DNA of 64,000 bases. Source: JBBQVS01 sp963792705 (GTDB lineage: Bacteria; Chloroflexota; Ktedonobacteria; Ktedonobacterales; Ktedonobacteraceae). The DNA is taken from NCBI GenBank assembly GCA_963792705.1, contig CAWBXD010000016.1, positions 1-64,000 of the forward strand, given 5' to 3'. Positions 31,923 through 41,391 of the stretch are shown here, piece by piece. Position numbers and translations under genes: made by a program. The notes under the pieces were generated by a model. It made no database searches. It saw only the letters and a program-made list of their open reading frames with translations, and was not told where the DNA came from. The stretch's first letter is position 1; each line of letters opens with the position of its first letter.

Positions 31923-34109
31923 TTACTGATGTTTTGGTTCAACTTCTTTGATGTTTGCTTTAAACATTCGTATAACTTCTTGCACTACGGGATCAGCTTT
32001 CGCTTTCTTTTCAAGAACCTCATGCCGTGTTTCGTGCAATGTTTCTTCCCTCGCAGTGCTCTGGGCATAGGTAGTATCATCTACAGATGATGCTATGTCA
32101 CTAGTAGTATTCTCTCTCACAACGTGCATTCTGGCAAGTGAGGAAGCAGTATTCTCTGTACGTGCAGGTTTTTCACTTGTAAGTGCGACATTCGTCGGCT
32201 CCTGCTTCTCAATGTGCTCTTGAGAAGGGGATTTTCGTGGTGTCTGGATTGGTGGTGGAGAAGCCACACGTTCACGATACGCAGATTGCTGTGGCTGTGT
32301 GACTATGCCTGAGTTGGCAGCACGTTCTCCAGTATCGCGCAGAGGTGGAGGCGGTAATGGTGCCGAGGGGCCTTGTCCAGGCGGAAGGAGCCGTACTTGA
32401 CACTCCTGCTCAAGCTCAATTTTCAAGGCCCATTCAATAGATTTATGACGTTCACCCTTTTGCAGTGTATCATAATGGAATTTTGCGGAAGCTCTTAGCA
32501 CTACAACGGGAAGAGCGCGCGTTCCCTCAACACCAACAATTGTGTAGTCGTTTAAGATTGCCGCAATCATCGAACCATCTTTTTTCGTTTTTATGCGTCG
32601 CTTAATGTTCTCCCACTTTTCCTTAATCTCGGCAACGGTAAGAGATGGCAGCTCATTGTCTCCATCGTGCGCTACTGATCGTGTATTACCAGGCAAAGCT
32701 TCCATCTGCTTTTCCTGTGGAGGAACGATGGAAAGGGTGGGACGTGTAGGCGATGGGATAAGCTCTTCTTCGTCATCTCCATCATATGCAGGTACATCAT
32801 CCCAATCAGGCAGTGCTTCTACAACGTCTTCGTTTATTGTTTGAGGAGTGGGTTGTTTTGCAATGGGAGGTGGCAGCGATACCACTTTTTCCTCTGGACG
32901 CTCTACTGGTTGTGGTTGTCGAAGTGGCATAGTTTGCGTAGGTTCTTGTCGTTGCTGTACAGGTTGTGCTGCTACTCCTGTTGTTTGGGTTGCGTTAGGA
33001 ACCTGTGTTGTTTGCGCCTTACGATGATGCTCGATACAGGTCAAAAGTGCTAGTTCTAAGCCAAGTTGCGGCGTTCCTTGATTCTTTTGCATCAGCTCAT
33101 TTTGGGCAAAGACACGTGCGTTTTCAGTTAATTCCTCTAAGCTAAACAGTTGAGAAGCTTGTGTGATCTCACGTACCTCGTCATCAGTGCTATCAAGAAT
33201 TTCCGTGATATTCGCGCCAGCTTTGTGCAGCATCATAGCACGAACGTATTCCGCGACTTGACCATTAATTTGACGTAGATCAGCACCAGCGTCGGCGAGT
33301 TCATGAATAAGGTGTAGGCCCGCCCCACTGTCAAGGGATGCAATATGAGTCACGAACTTCTGAATTGCACGAGGATCTGCCACGCCAAGCATGGTCTGTA
33401 CTTTTGTCAGGCTAATATCTAGTCCAGAGTAAGCGATAGCCTGATCGAGCAGACTCAGAGCATCACGCATTCCTCCGGCTGAGGCGCGCGCTATGAGTTC
33501 GGCAGCTCCTCGCTCAAGTTTGACCTGTTCTTGCTCCGCGACAAAACTGATGTGAGCCACAATTTGCCGTGTGGAGATGCGTTTGAAATTGAACTGTTGA
33601 CAACGTGAGAGTACAGTTGGAAGCATTTTATGGACATCAGTTGTTGCCATAACGAAGATTGCATGTTCGGGCGGCTCTTCTAAGGTTTTGAGGAGTGCGT
33701 TGAATGCTTCAACCGTGAGCATGTGGGCTTCGTCAAGGATGTATATCTTATATTTGCCCTGCGCGGGGCGAATCATCACCTTTTCACGAAGTTCTCTAAT
33801 ACTGTCAATACCACGATTGGAGGCGGCGTCTATTTCGATGACGTTAAACGAATTTCCTGCCGTAATCTCTTTGCACTGCTCACACTCGTTACATGGTTCA
33901 CCATTTTTACGATTTGTGCAGTTGAGCGTTTTTGCAAGGAGACGCGCGGTACTCGTTTTGCCTGTCCCTCTTGGTCCAGTAAAAAGGTAGGCGTGACTAA
34001 GGTTGCCACTCTCAAGTTGGTTTTTCAGCGTTTCTACAATCGGTGCTTGCCCAACGAGATCAGAAAAGGTTTGTGAGCGCCATTTGCGGTAAAGTGATTG
34101 TGAGGCCAT
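31923..34109 (-). CDS. dnaX: DNA polymerase III subunit gamma/tau
   Basis: The 728-residue protein starts with the clamp-loader ATPase: YRKWRSQTFSDLVGQ, Walker A GPRGTGKTST, a four-cysteine zinc module (CTNRKNGEPCNECEQC), Walker B ILDEAHML and the sensor region LSRCQQFNFKR. Domain III follows to about residue 370. The C-terminal half is long, Pro/Gln-rich and poorly structured with a tau-like domain around 500 to 570. The start at 34109 follows GGGAG; the 14 residues before it in the open frame lack similarity. It heads dnaX-ebfC-recR and has the SRP RNA gene just upstream. Confidence 0.96.
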   Translation of the reverse strand: MASQSLYRKWRSQTFSDLVGQAPIVETLKNQLESGNLSHAYLFTGPRGTGKTSTARLLAKTLNCTNRKNGEPCNECEQCKEITAGNSFNVIEIDAASNRGIDSIRELREKVMIRPAQGKYKIYILDEAHMLTVEAFNALLKTLEEPPEHAIFVMATTDVHKMLPTVLSRCQQFNFKRISTRQIVAHISFVAEQEQVKLERGAAELIARASAGGMRDALSLLDQAIAYSGLDISLTKVQTMLGVADPRAIQKFVTHIASLDSGAGLHLIHELADAGADLRQINGQVAEYVRAMMLHKAGANITEILDSTDDEVREITQASQLFSLEELTENARVFAQNELMQKNQGTPQLGLELALLTCIEHHRKAQTTQVPNATQTTGVAAQPVQQRQEPTQTMPLRQPQPVERPEEKVVSLPPPIAKQPTPQTINEDVVEALPDWDDVPAYDGDDEEELIPSPTRPTLSIVPPQEKQMEALPGNTRSVAHDGDNELPSLTVAEIKEKWENIKRRIKTKKDGSMIAAILNDYTIVGVEGTRALPVVVLRASAKFHYDTLQKGERHKSIEWALKIELEQECQVRLLPPGQGPSAPLPPPPLRDTGERAANSGIVTQPQQSAYRERVASPPPIQTPRKSPSQEHIEKQEPTNVALTSEKPARTENTASSLARMHVVRENTTSDIASSVDDTTYAQSTAREETLHETRHEVLEKKAKADPVVQEVIRMFKANIKEVEPKHQ

Positions 34110-34203
34110 TGTATATAACTCCCGCCTGCGTGTCCTCATGACGGGCCGCAATCAGAAATCCCGAAGTTAAGAGGCAATGCATATTTCTCGAAGCGAGATA
34201 TGC

Positions 34204-34408
34204 AAGACAGAGAAAACCGATTTTCGCCCAGCTCTGCCGGTCAGCGCAATCAGGCACCCCTGCGGCACCCAGAGAGGTCCACTTACCGTTGCTTCCTTAC
34301 GGACCTAGCGGGGTTCACAGACATCTGCCGCGCAGGACCCAATTGCGCCGACCGACAGGGCCGGAAGAAAATCGGTCCGTCCCACTCAAGTATTTCTTCT
34401 GTAGGACG
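34204..34408 (-). ncRNA. ffs: Signal recognition particle RNA, large bacterial type
   Basis: The minus strand carries the conserved SRP domain: GTGAACCCCGC, the symmetric-loop part AGGTCCGTAAGGAAGCA, then GTGGACCTCTCTGGGTGCCG. Flanking arms (ACCGATTTTC with GAAAATCGGT, and GCGCAATTGG with the later GATTGCGC) pair to make the long helix 5 of the Bacillus-type scRNA. With Ffh it directs membrane proteins to SecYEG. The length of about 205 bases or more is inferred from the promoter and from helix ends; a small hairpin at 34179 to 34203 may mark processing. The place upstream of dnaX is as in Firmicutes. Confidence 0.92.
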
Positions 34409-34413
34409 TGACT

Positions 34414-34442
34414 ATATTACTCTTTTTTGAGACGCTTGTCAA
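34414..34442 (-). promoter_or_regulatory. SRP RNA promoter
   Basis: TTGACA (34437 to 34442) and TAATAT (34414 to 34419) on the minus strand are exactly 17 bases apart. The -35 overlaps the last codon and stop of mtnP. It can also feed dnaX by read-through. Confidence 0.8.
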
Positions 34443-35314
34443 CTCATATATTTGCCAATTAGCAGACTATACTTTTCTTTCGTCTCGGCAGAAATCGAGG
34501 ATGGGTCGGTAATAATTGACGTGGCTAAGGCGTTAGCACATCCACACGTTGCGGCCGAGCGGTTTGCAGGAATAGAGTGCGCCACACTTTGGAGGATACG
34601 CTGTGCATTAGCAATATTCGCACCAAGATTACTCATGACCATTTCGACGGTGACGGATTCTGCGGACTCATGCCAGCAGTCATAGTCGGTCGCACACGCA
34701 ATGGTGGCATAACAAAGTTCGGCTTCACGCGCCAGTTTTGCCTCTGGTAGCGCGGTCATACCAATAATATCCATGCCCCATTGACGATAGGTGTTTGATT
34801 CGGCTTTGGTAGAGAAAAGTGGACCCTCCATGCATACATAGGTGCCACCCTCATGGATCTTTACATCGCCTAGAGCACTTGCGGAGTCATAGAGTAGTTT
34901 GCTTACTACCGGACAGAATGGCTCGGCGAAGGTGCAATGCACAACAAGTCCGCGCTCAAAAAAGGTATTGACACGGCTTTTTGTGCGATCAAAAAGCTGA
35001 TTAGGAATAACCAAATCACGCGGCGCAATATGTTCGCGCAGACTCCCAACGGCACTGACTGAAATAACATATTCAACGCCAAGACTTTTTAAGGCCCAGA
35101 TATTGGCACGAGCAGGAATATCTGTCGGGCTAATGCGATGCCCTCGCCCATGGCGTGGAAGAAAAGCCATTGAAACTCCGTCCACCTTCCCAATTGCAAT
35201 AGCATCGCTGGGGTCGCCGAACGGTGTCCGTACCTTGACCTCCTCAACCTCAGTCATGCCCTCCATACGGTAGAGTCCGCTTCCACCAATGACACCAATT
35301 GTTGCCTGTGGCAT
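34439..35314 (-). CDS. mtnP: S-methyl-5'-thioadenosine phosphorylase
   Basis: The 291-residue protein is an MTA/purine phosphorylase: GVIGGSGLYRMEG at the start (phosphate binding), FLPRHGRGHRISPTDIPARAN, VSAVGSLRE, EGGTYVCMEGPLFSTKAES and the base-recognising MTALPEAKLAREAE-CYATIACATDYD region. D in TDYD (rather than N) is typical of MTAP selecting 6-aminopurine. It splits MTA from polyamine or related synthesis into adenine and methylthioribose-1-phosphate for methionine salvage. It starts 82 bases after tyrS and is likely cotranscribed. Confidence 0.93.
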   Translation of the reverse strand: MPQATIGVIGGSGLYRMEGMTEVEEVKVRTPFGDPSDAIAIGKVDGVSMAFLPRHGRGHRISPTDIPARANIWALKSLGVEYVISVSAVGSLREHIAPRDLVIPNQLFDRTKSRVNTFFERGLVVHCTFAEPFCPVVSKLLYDSASALGDVKIHEGGTYVCMEGPLFSTKAESNTYRQWGMDIIGMTALPEAKLAREAELCYATIACATDYDCWHESAESVTVEMVMSNLGANIANAQRILQSVAHSIPANRSAATCGCANALATSIITDPSSISAETKEKYSLLIGKYMS

Positions 35315-35396
35315 ATGTGTATACTCCTTCTAAAAAACAAAGAAATAGGGGCGAACATGTTGCGCCCCTTTATTGTATCGCATGACCTGCTCAATA

Positions 35397-36632
35397 CTAC
35401 GCTTTAATTCTTATGTATTTCCTTTTGCCAGCCCTGACAATAGCTCCATCCTTTACGGGAACAACAAATGTAGGCTCAGTGATACGTTGCTCTTCGCCAT
35501 TCTCTCCATCCAGATAGATTGCGACGGCCTTTTGTGTAATGAGGTTACGAGCTTCGTTGTTGCTGGTCACTAAACCTGTATTTTTCAGAAAGGCCACGAT
35601 GTCTACAGACTCTGTGAGATGCACATCGGGAATATCGGTTGGCAGTTTGCGTTCTGAGAACTGACGTATGAACGCCTCTTGTGCCTCCTGTGCAGAGGTT
35701 TGATCATGAAATTCGGTGACGATTTCACGAGCCATACGCAGTTTTACGTCTCTTGGATTAAGCGTCCCCTCTGTCATTTTACGCTCGAACTCGGCTATCT
35801 CTTCATCTGACACATCCGTGAGGGCTTCAAAGTAAGTACGCATGGTCAGGTCGGGGAGCGACATAAGTTTTCCGAACATATCGTTAGCTGGTGCGGTCAT
35901 AGCGATGTAGTTGTCGAGCGATTTGCCCATCTTCTTGACACCATCTAAGCCGACAATCAAGTTAACAGTCAAGATTTGTTGTGCAGCTTGACCGAAAATT
36001 GGTTGCAAGTCACGTCCAACAAGCAGGTTAAAGGTTTGATCGGTACCGCCTATTTCCACATCGGAACGCAACGCAACCGAGTCATAGCCTTGCAATAACG
36101 GATACATAAACTCGGCAAGGTTGATCTCGATACCACTTCTGTAGCGCTTTTGGAAGTCGTCGCGCTCAAGCATCTGTGCCACCGATTTATAGCCAAGCAG
36201 CTTAATAGCATCGCCGAGGTTGAATTTGTCGAACCACTCGCTTTGCCGTTGCACTTCTGTTTGCTCACGGTCCACTATCTTAAAGAACTGATCAAAATAG
36301 GTTTCGGCATTTTTGTTTACCTGCTCTTCGGTGAGCGACTTACGTGCCTCTTCGCGTCCACTTGGGTCGCCGAGGCGTGCGGTCCAGTCGCCAATCACGA
36401 CGACCGCTTTATGGCCCATACGTTGAAACTGGCGCAGTTTGCGGAAGACAACGGCATGTCCAATAGTTAAATCGTGATGTGTTGGGTCAACACCTAATTT
36501 GACTCGTAAGGGTTGCCCTTTATTGCCTTCGAGCAGCATACGCCGCAGATCAGCCTCTTTTTCGACCAGCGACACACCACGCTTGAGCAAGTATTCGATA
36601 GCTTGCGCCGACGGTTGTTCTTTTACAGTCAC
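35397..36632 (-). CDS. tyrS: Tyrosyl-tRNA synthetase
   Basis: The 411-residue class I synthetase has the HIGH-type motif as DPTHHDLTIGHA, the tyrosine-binding YPLLQGYDSVAL and GGTDQTFNLLVGRDLQ, and the KMSKS-type KKMGKSLDNYI. Its C-terminal domain is an S4 fold (VTSNNEARNLITQKAVAIYLDG). This is the TyrRS II-like bacterial subtype with KMGKS. It charges tRNA-Tyr. No T-box is seen in the leader before it. The promoter region is shared with hsp20, which is divergent. Confidence 0.96.
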   Translation of the reverse strand: MTVKEQPSAQAIEYLLKRGVSLVEKEADLRRMLLEGNKGQPLRVKLGVDPTHHDLTIGHAVVFRKLRQFQRMGHKAVVVIGDWTARLGDPSGREEARKSLTEEQVNKNAETYFDQFFKIVDREQTEVQRQSEWFDKFNLGDAIKLLGYKSVAQMLERDDFQKRYRSGIEINLAEFMYPLLQGYDSVALRSDVEIGGTDQTFNLLVGRDLQPIFGQAAQQILTVNLIVGLDGVKKMGKSLDNYIAMTAPANDMFGKLMSLPDLTMRTYFEALTDVSDEEIAEFERKMTEGTLNPRDVKLRMAREIVTEFHDQTSAQEAQEAFIRQFSERKLPTDIPDVHLTESVDIVAFLKNTGLVTSNNEARNLITQKAVAIYLDGENGEEQRITEPTFVVPVKDGAIVRAGKRKYIRIKA

Positions 36633-36760
36633 CTGTGATTCCTCCCAAAGAGTATTTGTTTCTTTGCGGCATTGTAGCAGAATAGCACGGTGTCGTCGAG
36701 AGGATGATTCTTAAGCTTACATCGTCAAAATTTCTAACAATTCTCTTACATTTCTCATAC

Positions 36761-36788
36761 GTTGCTCTAATACAAGAGCGACTATACT
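36761..36788 (+). promoter_or_regulatory. Promoter and operator-like palindrome of hsp20
   Basis: An 8-bp inverted repeat (GTTGCTCT with AGAGCGAC, 36761 to 36782) lies directly before TATACT (36783 to 36788) and covers the -35 position. It is not a CIRCE element. A repressor binding here would control the small heat-shock gene. Confidence 0.5.
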
Positions 36789-36870
36789 GTCGATGTAAGG
36801 AAAAAACATACGAGTGAGGTTAAGGGAACTCGCTCGATACACTTCTTTTAGAGAAAAGGAGATTAGAACA

Positions 36871-37314
36871 ATGACTAACATTACACGCTATAACCCATTT
36901 AACGAAGCTGTTTCTCTACGCGAAGCTATGGATCGCCTCTTTGCGGATAGCTTCATCTCCCCCAATGTGGCTGGGTTAGCCAGTAATCGCGGCACTGGCG
37001 CGAACCTTTTTGAGACTGCAGAGAGCTTTCTGCTTCAGATTCCAATGCCAGGTGTCAAGCCAGAAGAGGTTGAGATCACGGCACAGCAAGACACGCTCAG
37101 TCTGAAGTGGACGACCAATGTACAGGTTCCAGAAGGGGCAACAGCTCTTTGGCATGGTTTCCAGTCTGGTCAGTATCAGCAGTCGTTTACGCTTCCATCT
37201 CCTATCAATTCGGAGCGAGCTGAGGCAAATTATACAGATGGTGTTTTGACACTCACGTTGCCGAAGGCTGAACACGCCAAGGCGCGTACCGTTAAGGTCA
37301 ATACCACGAAGTAG
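36871..37314 (+). CDS. Hsp20 family small heat-shock protein
   Basis: The 147-residue protein has the N-terminal part with NPFNEAVSLREAMDRLFAD and an alpha-crystallin domain (about residues 45 to 135) ending in ANYTDGVLTLTLPKAEHAKART, the conserved beta-strand signature. It holds unfolded proteins for later refolding. ATG 36871 has AAAGGAG ten bases upstream. Its stop codon lies inside a very long hairpin. Confidence 0.93.
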   Translation: MTNITRYNPFNEAVSLREAMDRLFADSFISPNVAGLASNRGTGANLFETAESFLLQIPMPGVKPEEVEITAQQDTLSLKWTTNVQVPEGATALWHGFQSGQYQQSFTLPSPINSERAEANYTDGVLTLTLPKAEHAKARTVKVNTTK

Positions 37315-37383
37315 GTATACGATACAACAAAAAGCCGCATTGTCAAAATGACAATGCGGCTTTTTGTTGTATCGTATACCTAC
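37311..37383. terminator. 35-bp perfect hairpin overlapping the hsp20 stop
   Basis: Arms 37311 to 37345 and 37349 to 37383 are perfectly complementary around a 3-base loop. The core pairs AAAAAGCCGCATTG with its complement and then runs of T, so a shorter classic terminator sits inside. The stem includes the TAG stop of hsp20. Confidence 0.85.
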
Positions 37384-37472
37384 TCTATCTATAAAAGAGC
37401 TATACGAAGGTACTGAAAAAGAGGTACAATAAAAAGCAAGTAATCTTTTTATCCGGCGGGAGCAGCTTTTTT

Positions 37473-39401
37473 ATGGAAAATTTGTTTCTTGAACAGTTAC
37501 GGCAACGTCCTTTACTTTGCGATGGCGCGATGGGCACGTTGTTGTATGCACGAGGGGTGACTTATGAGCAGTGCTTTGATGAGCTAAATCTTACAAAACC
37601 AGAGCTTATTCAGGGTATTCATCGTGAGTATATCACCGCGGGCGCACAAATTATAGAGACGAACACGTTTGGCGCAAATCGCGTGAAGCTTGAAGGGCAT
37701 AATCTTGGCGGCAAAGTGCGTGATATTAATTATCGAGCCGCGAAGATAGCCGCCGAAGCTCGTGAAGTGACAGGAAGTCCTGTATTTATCGCTGGTGCTG
37801 TTGGTCCCACTGGGCGTCCTCTACAAGCACCGGATGAGCATCGCTTGAGCGAATTGCGCGCTATCTTTCGAGAGCAAATTGGAGCATTACAAGAGGGTGG
37901 CATTGATATTGTAATGCTTGAGACGTTTACTAATCTTGCGGAGTTACGACAGGCTGTACTGGCAGCACAAGAGCTTGGTGGTCTTTCTATAGTTGCACAG
38001 ATGAGCTTTTATGAAGATGGACATACACTCTCTGGACAATCGCCCGCACGCGTGGCAGCAGTTCTCAATGACCTTGGTGTCGATGTTATTGGTGCCAATT
38101 GCAGTGTAGGACCAGCAGGGACGCTTGATGCACTCGAAGAAATGATTGCGTCTGTGCAACAATCACCTGAGACAAGCAATATCTTTTTTTCAGCCCAGCC
38201 AAACGCAGGACTACCAGCGCGTATTGATAACCGTTTCTTTTACGTATCAACTCCAGATTACTTCGCGGATTACGCGCTTCGTTTTACCAAAGCTGGTATA
38301 CGTTTGATTGGCGGATGCTGTGGTACAACACCGCGTCATATCGCGGCAATGCGTCAGGCGATAGAGGACTGCTATGGCTGTTACCCATCCACAGAAACAC
38401 AAGCCACGCAGCCAGCACGAGCAATCGTTACCACACGCAGCAAGACAACAATTGATGAACTGATAGAGGCGGAAACACTACTTCCTCATCAAGGTTCATA
38501 TACACAGTTACAGAGAAAATTAGAGACCAAAGATTTTGTGGTGAGCGTTGAACTTGATCCACCAAAGGGACTGAACCCAACAAAAATTCTTGAGGGCGCA
38601 GCGTTACTACAAAAAGCTGGAGTAGATTGTATTAATATCGCGGACAGCCCTATGGCGCGAGTACGCATGGGCTGTATGGCAATGGCGCGACTCATACAAG
38701 ACCATTTAGGGATTGAGACAATTATTCACCTTACGACGCGTGACCGCAACTTGATGGCTCTACAATCAGAATTGTTAGGTGCTCACGCGCTGGGAATTCG
38801 CAATATTCTTGCATTGACAGGTGATCCAATACGTGTGGGTGATTATCCAAACACGACAGGGGTGTGGGATGTGGATTCATCTGGCCTGATCCAAATATTG
38901 CGAGGGATGAACGAAGGACATGATGCGGCTGGTTCTTCAATAGGAGCGCAAGCATCGTTCTATATTGGTTGTGCCCTTAACCTGAATATGACAGACGAAG
39001 AGACCGACCATGAGATTGAGAAGTATCGGCGCAAAATTGATGCGGGAGCGCATTATATCATGACACAACCAATCTATGAAATCGCACCTCTTGTACGCTT
39101 TCTACAACGGGCGGGTACTCCTCCCATCCCACTTGTACTTGGCTGCATTCCACTGCACAGTTCGCGTCATGCCGAATATCTACATAACGAGGTTCCTGGC
39201 ATCACCATTCCGAGTTCTGTTCGTACCCGAATGCGAGAGGCAGGAGATCATGGGCATGATGAAGGCTTGAAGTTGGCGCAGGAACTGCTTACAGAGGCGC
39301 GCTCGATGATACAAGGCGTCTATCTCATGCCTTCTTATGGACGTTACGATGTTGTGAGCGAATTAACCTCAATGCTTAAAACAAAGACAGCAGCTTTATA
39401 A
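37473..39401 (+). CDS. Bifunctional homocysteine S-methyltransferase / methylenetetrahydrofolate reductase
   Basis: The 642-residue protein joins two enzymes. Residues 1 to 300 are a homocysteine S-methyltransferase: CDGAMGTLLYARG, IETNTFGANR, GANCSVGP and the zinc-binding GGCCGTTPRH. Residues about 345 to 635 are a MetF-like reductase: VVSVELDPPKG, TTRDRNLMALQSELLGA, LALTGDP, and MTQPIYE. This is the fusion seen in YitJ-type proteins. It makes 5-methyl-THF and uses a methyl donor for methionine. Translation begins at ATG after GCGGGAG. It sits alone between terminators. MTA salvage (mtnP) nearby handles the same sulfur pool. Confidence 0.95.
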   Translation: MENLFLEQLRQRPLLCDGAMGTLLYARGVTYEQCFDELNLTKPELIQGIHREYITAGAQIIETNTFGANRVKLEGHNLGGKVRDINYRAAKIAAEAREVTGSPVFIAGAVGPTGRPLQAPDEHRLSELRAIFREQIGALQEGGIDIVMLETFTNLAELRQAVLAAQELGGLSIVAQMSFYEDGHTLSGQSPARVAAVLNDLGVDVIGANCSVGPAGTLDALEEMIASVQQSPETSNIFFSAQPNAGLPARIDNRFFYVSTPDYFADYALRFTKAGIRLIGGCCGTTPRHIAAMRQAIEDCYGCYPSTETQATQPARAIVTTRSKTTIDELIEAETLLPHQGSYTQLQRKLETKDFVVSVELDPPKGLNPTKILEGAALLQKAGVDCINIADSPMARVRMGCMAMARLIQDHLGIETIIHLTTRDRNLMALQSELLGAHALGIRNILALTGDPIRVGDYPNTTGVWDVDSSGLIQILRGMNEGHDAAGSSIGAQASFYIGCALNLNMTDEETDHEIEKYRRKIDAGAHYIMTQPIYEIAPLVRFLQRAGTPPIPLVLGCIPLHSSRHAEYLHNEVPGITIPSSVRTRMREAGDHGHDEGLKLAQELLTEARSMIQGVYLMPSYGRYDVVSELTSMLKTKTAAL

Positions 39402-39407
39402 GGCACA

Positions 39408-39440
39408 AGTTCAGGAAAAGTTAGGAGCTTTTCCTGAACT
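39408..39440. terminator. Bidirectional terminator
   Basis: A perfect 13-bp stem (39408 to 39420 and 39428 to 39440) with a 7-base loop lies between the convergent methyltransferase fusion and the DUF255 gene. It contains AAAAG inside and CTTTT on the other arm. Confidence 0.8.
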
Positions 39441-39445
39441 CTTTG

Positions 39446-41071
39446 TCACAGCCATTGGTTCTCGATGGCACATAACACCACATGAGCATATGTAGCACCT
39501 TGAATGCCTGTACGACGGTACATATCCAAGCAGTTAGAAAGAACTAACTGACCCGTGGCGCGCAGATTTTTCTGTTCGCAGTGTGCGTTTATTCGCAGCA
39601 AACATTCGGCGGCTAATGCATTTTCTGTCAAGGGATGTATACGCACAGCAACACGTCCCATTGCATGCTCATCATAGATACTATCGTAAAAGAGACTATT
39701 TTCTTCATCAAACAGTTCACAGCATACAAAATGCATCACGGTGTTGGCTATCTCTAAGTACTTTTTTGTCCCATGAAGTTCATACGCGTCCAGGAGTACT
39801 CGCGCCATCCACACACAATCTGTCAACTGGCCGGGGAGGGCGGCATTTTCGTGAATAGCATAATGATAGACACATCCATCATCACGAATCATATGCTGAC
39901 ACAACCAGTCAAGGGTCCTGAGTGCCATCGCATTCAAAGAGGGGTTGCTAAACACACGTGCAGCTAATAAGTAAGTTGAGGCTATGTGAGCATTCCATGA
40001 TGTGTAAATGGTGGTGTCTGTATGTGGCTTTGTCCGTGTCCCACGCGAATAAAGAGCAGGCTCATAATATTCTTCATCTGCACTCTGACTTCCACCAAAA
40101 ACACCTAGCTTAGGTCGCCAAAGCGTTGTATTACAATAGAAAACAAGGCGTTGTGCAAGCTCATACCACTGAGTATCTCCTGTTACCTGAACGGTACGTA
40201 AGAGCAAATGAAGCATAGCAGCATTCTCGTCAAGCATCTTTTCGGTATGCGGTGTACTCCAATCGCTAGAAGCGGAGTAGCGGAAGAAACCACCGTCTTC
40301 TTTGTCCCACAAGCCACCGTCACGCATCTGTTCCAGCGAATAACGTACCATATCGGTCAATGTGGTTGAAGCGGTAGGCTCCTGTGCGGAAAGTTGTAGT
40401 AAAAGTTCCAATGCTTCCGGGTGAGGGAACTTGAGGTGTCGATGAAGGGTAAAGCCGCCGTAATCCGCATCATAGAGGTCTTGTAACACCAAACCAGCTT
40501 GCTTTGGTACGCTCTCCAACGCAATCCGTTGCTCATATTGAAGCACATCAGGTACTAGAGTTGGAAGTGTCTGTGTCAAACTACGAGTGAAACGGGCATT
40601 CTGCAATACCTGTACCTGATCCGCAATTTCCAGTCGATGTTCGCTATAATAGCGACGAATATGTCCAAGATAGTAGAGCATCTGCTTTGGTGGAACGTAG
40701 ACGCCCCCCCACAAAATCTCACCTTCAGAAGAGAGTAAGGCGACACTAGGCCAGCCGTTTTGATTGTAACGCGCATTGACATCGGGACGCATATCGCTAT
40801 CAACGCGAATGGGGATGTAGTTTGTATTGATGACAGTTATGATGCTCGTCTCCGAGAGCGTGGTTTCATCCATAATGTGACACCATTGGCACCAGGAAGA
40901 GGTAATAAGCAAAAAAATAGGCTTATCCTGTTGAGCGGCCTCTTGAAATGCATCCTCTCCCCAGGTTCGCCAGTTGATAGTATGTGCGCGGTTAGGACGA
41001 GACGAAAAGCGAAATACAGAGGACAAAGGAAGAGATGTCTGTGCATGACCAACAAGGGATTCGCTACTCAT
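39446..41071 (-). CDS. DUF255 thioredoxin-domain protein (YyaL/SPATA20-like)
   Basis: The 541-residue protein starts with a thioredoxin-like domain: PIFLLITSSWCQWCHIMDETT with a C-x-x-C pair and VDSDMRPDVNARY following. The long C-terminal part is an alpha/alpha barrel like N-acylglucosamine epimerases (GGFFRYSASSDW, MLDENAAMLHLLL). Members are usually about 650 to 700 residues; this one is shorter at the C-terminal end and in the middle. The start at 41071 follows GGAGAC; the longer frame is not supported. The function of the family is unknown. Confidence 0.85.
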   Translation of the reverse strand: MSSESLVGHAQTSLPLSSVFRFSSRPNRAHTINWRTWGEDAFQEAAQQDKPIFLLITSSWCQWCHIMDETTLSETSIITVINTNYIPIRVDSDMRPDVNARYNQNGWPSVALLSSEGEILWGGVYVPPKQMLYYLGHIRRYYSEHRLEIADQVQVLQNARFTRSLTQTLPTLVPDVLQYEQRIALESVPKQAGLVLQDLYDADYGGFTLHRHLKFPHPEALELLLQLSAQEPTASTTLTDMVRYSLEQMRDGGLWDKEDGGFFRYSASSDWSTPHTEKMLDENAAMLHLLLRTVQVTGDTQWYELAQRLVFYCNTTLWRPKLGVFGGSQSADEEYYEPALYSRGTRTKPHTDTTIYTSWNAHIASTYLLAARVFSNPSLNAMALRTLDWLCQHMIRDDGCVYHYAIHENAALPGQLTDCVWMARVLLDAYELHGTKKYLEIANTVMHFVCCELFDEENSLFYDSIYDEHAMGRVAVRIHPLTENALAAECLLRINAHCEQKNLRATGQLVLSNCLDMYRRTGIQGATYAHVVLCAIENQWL

Positions 41072-41391
41072 ACCCGGGTCTCCTTCATTTCGACCTGATA
41101 CAACTCGGTAAGTGTCTACTCGACAGGAAGACATAGCATCGCACAAAATGATCGCACTCGTAAGTATAGCATAAAACCGTCATGAACAACATGAAAAATA
41201 GCGTGAATGCGATAGAAGAGTGATCTTCCTCTAAAAAGCACATTGTTGTCTTGTCTACTACTTGATGGGCAGTTGGCCCCCACTTCACTCCTGTCTGGCA
41301 TGGTGACGGACTACGTGTTTAAGTATACTTTTTTCATCAACCTCTTTCCACTGTACAACATCTCACAAGGAATTTATGGAGGGCAGATATC
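41072..41391. other. Divergent intergenic region
   Basis: No gene is supported in these 320 bases between the DUF255 gene (-) and the MFS gene (+). Short frames on the minus strand (from 41288 and 41301) lack start signals. A ribosome site (GGAGGG) sits just before the MFS ATG. I see no sure promoter. Confidence 0.4.

Noticed and set aside
32575..32590. A6 run in dnaX as a frameshift site for gamma protein
   Set aside because: The six As fill two whole codons, so the classic A-AAA-AAG phase is not met, and no stimulatory stem is seen.
36633..36760. T-box before tyrS
   Set aside because: No T-box core motif or specifier stem is seen in the leader.
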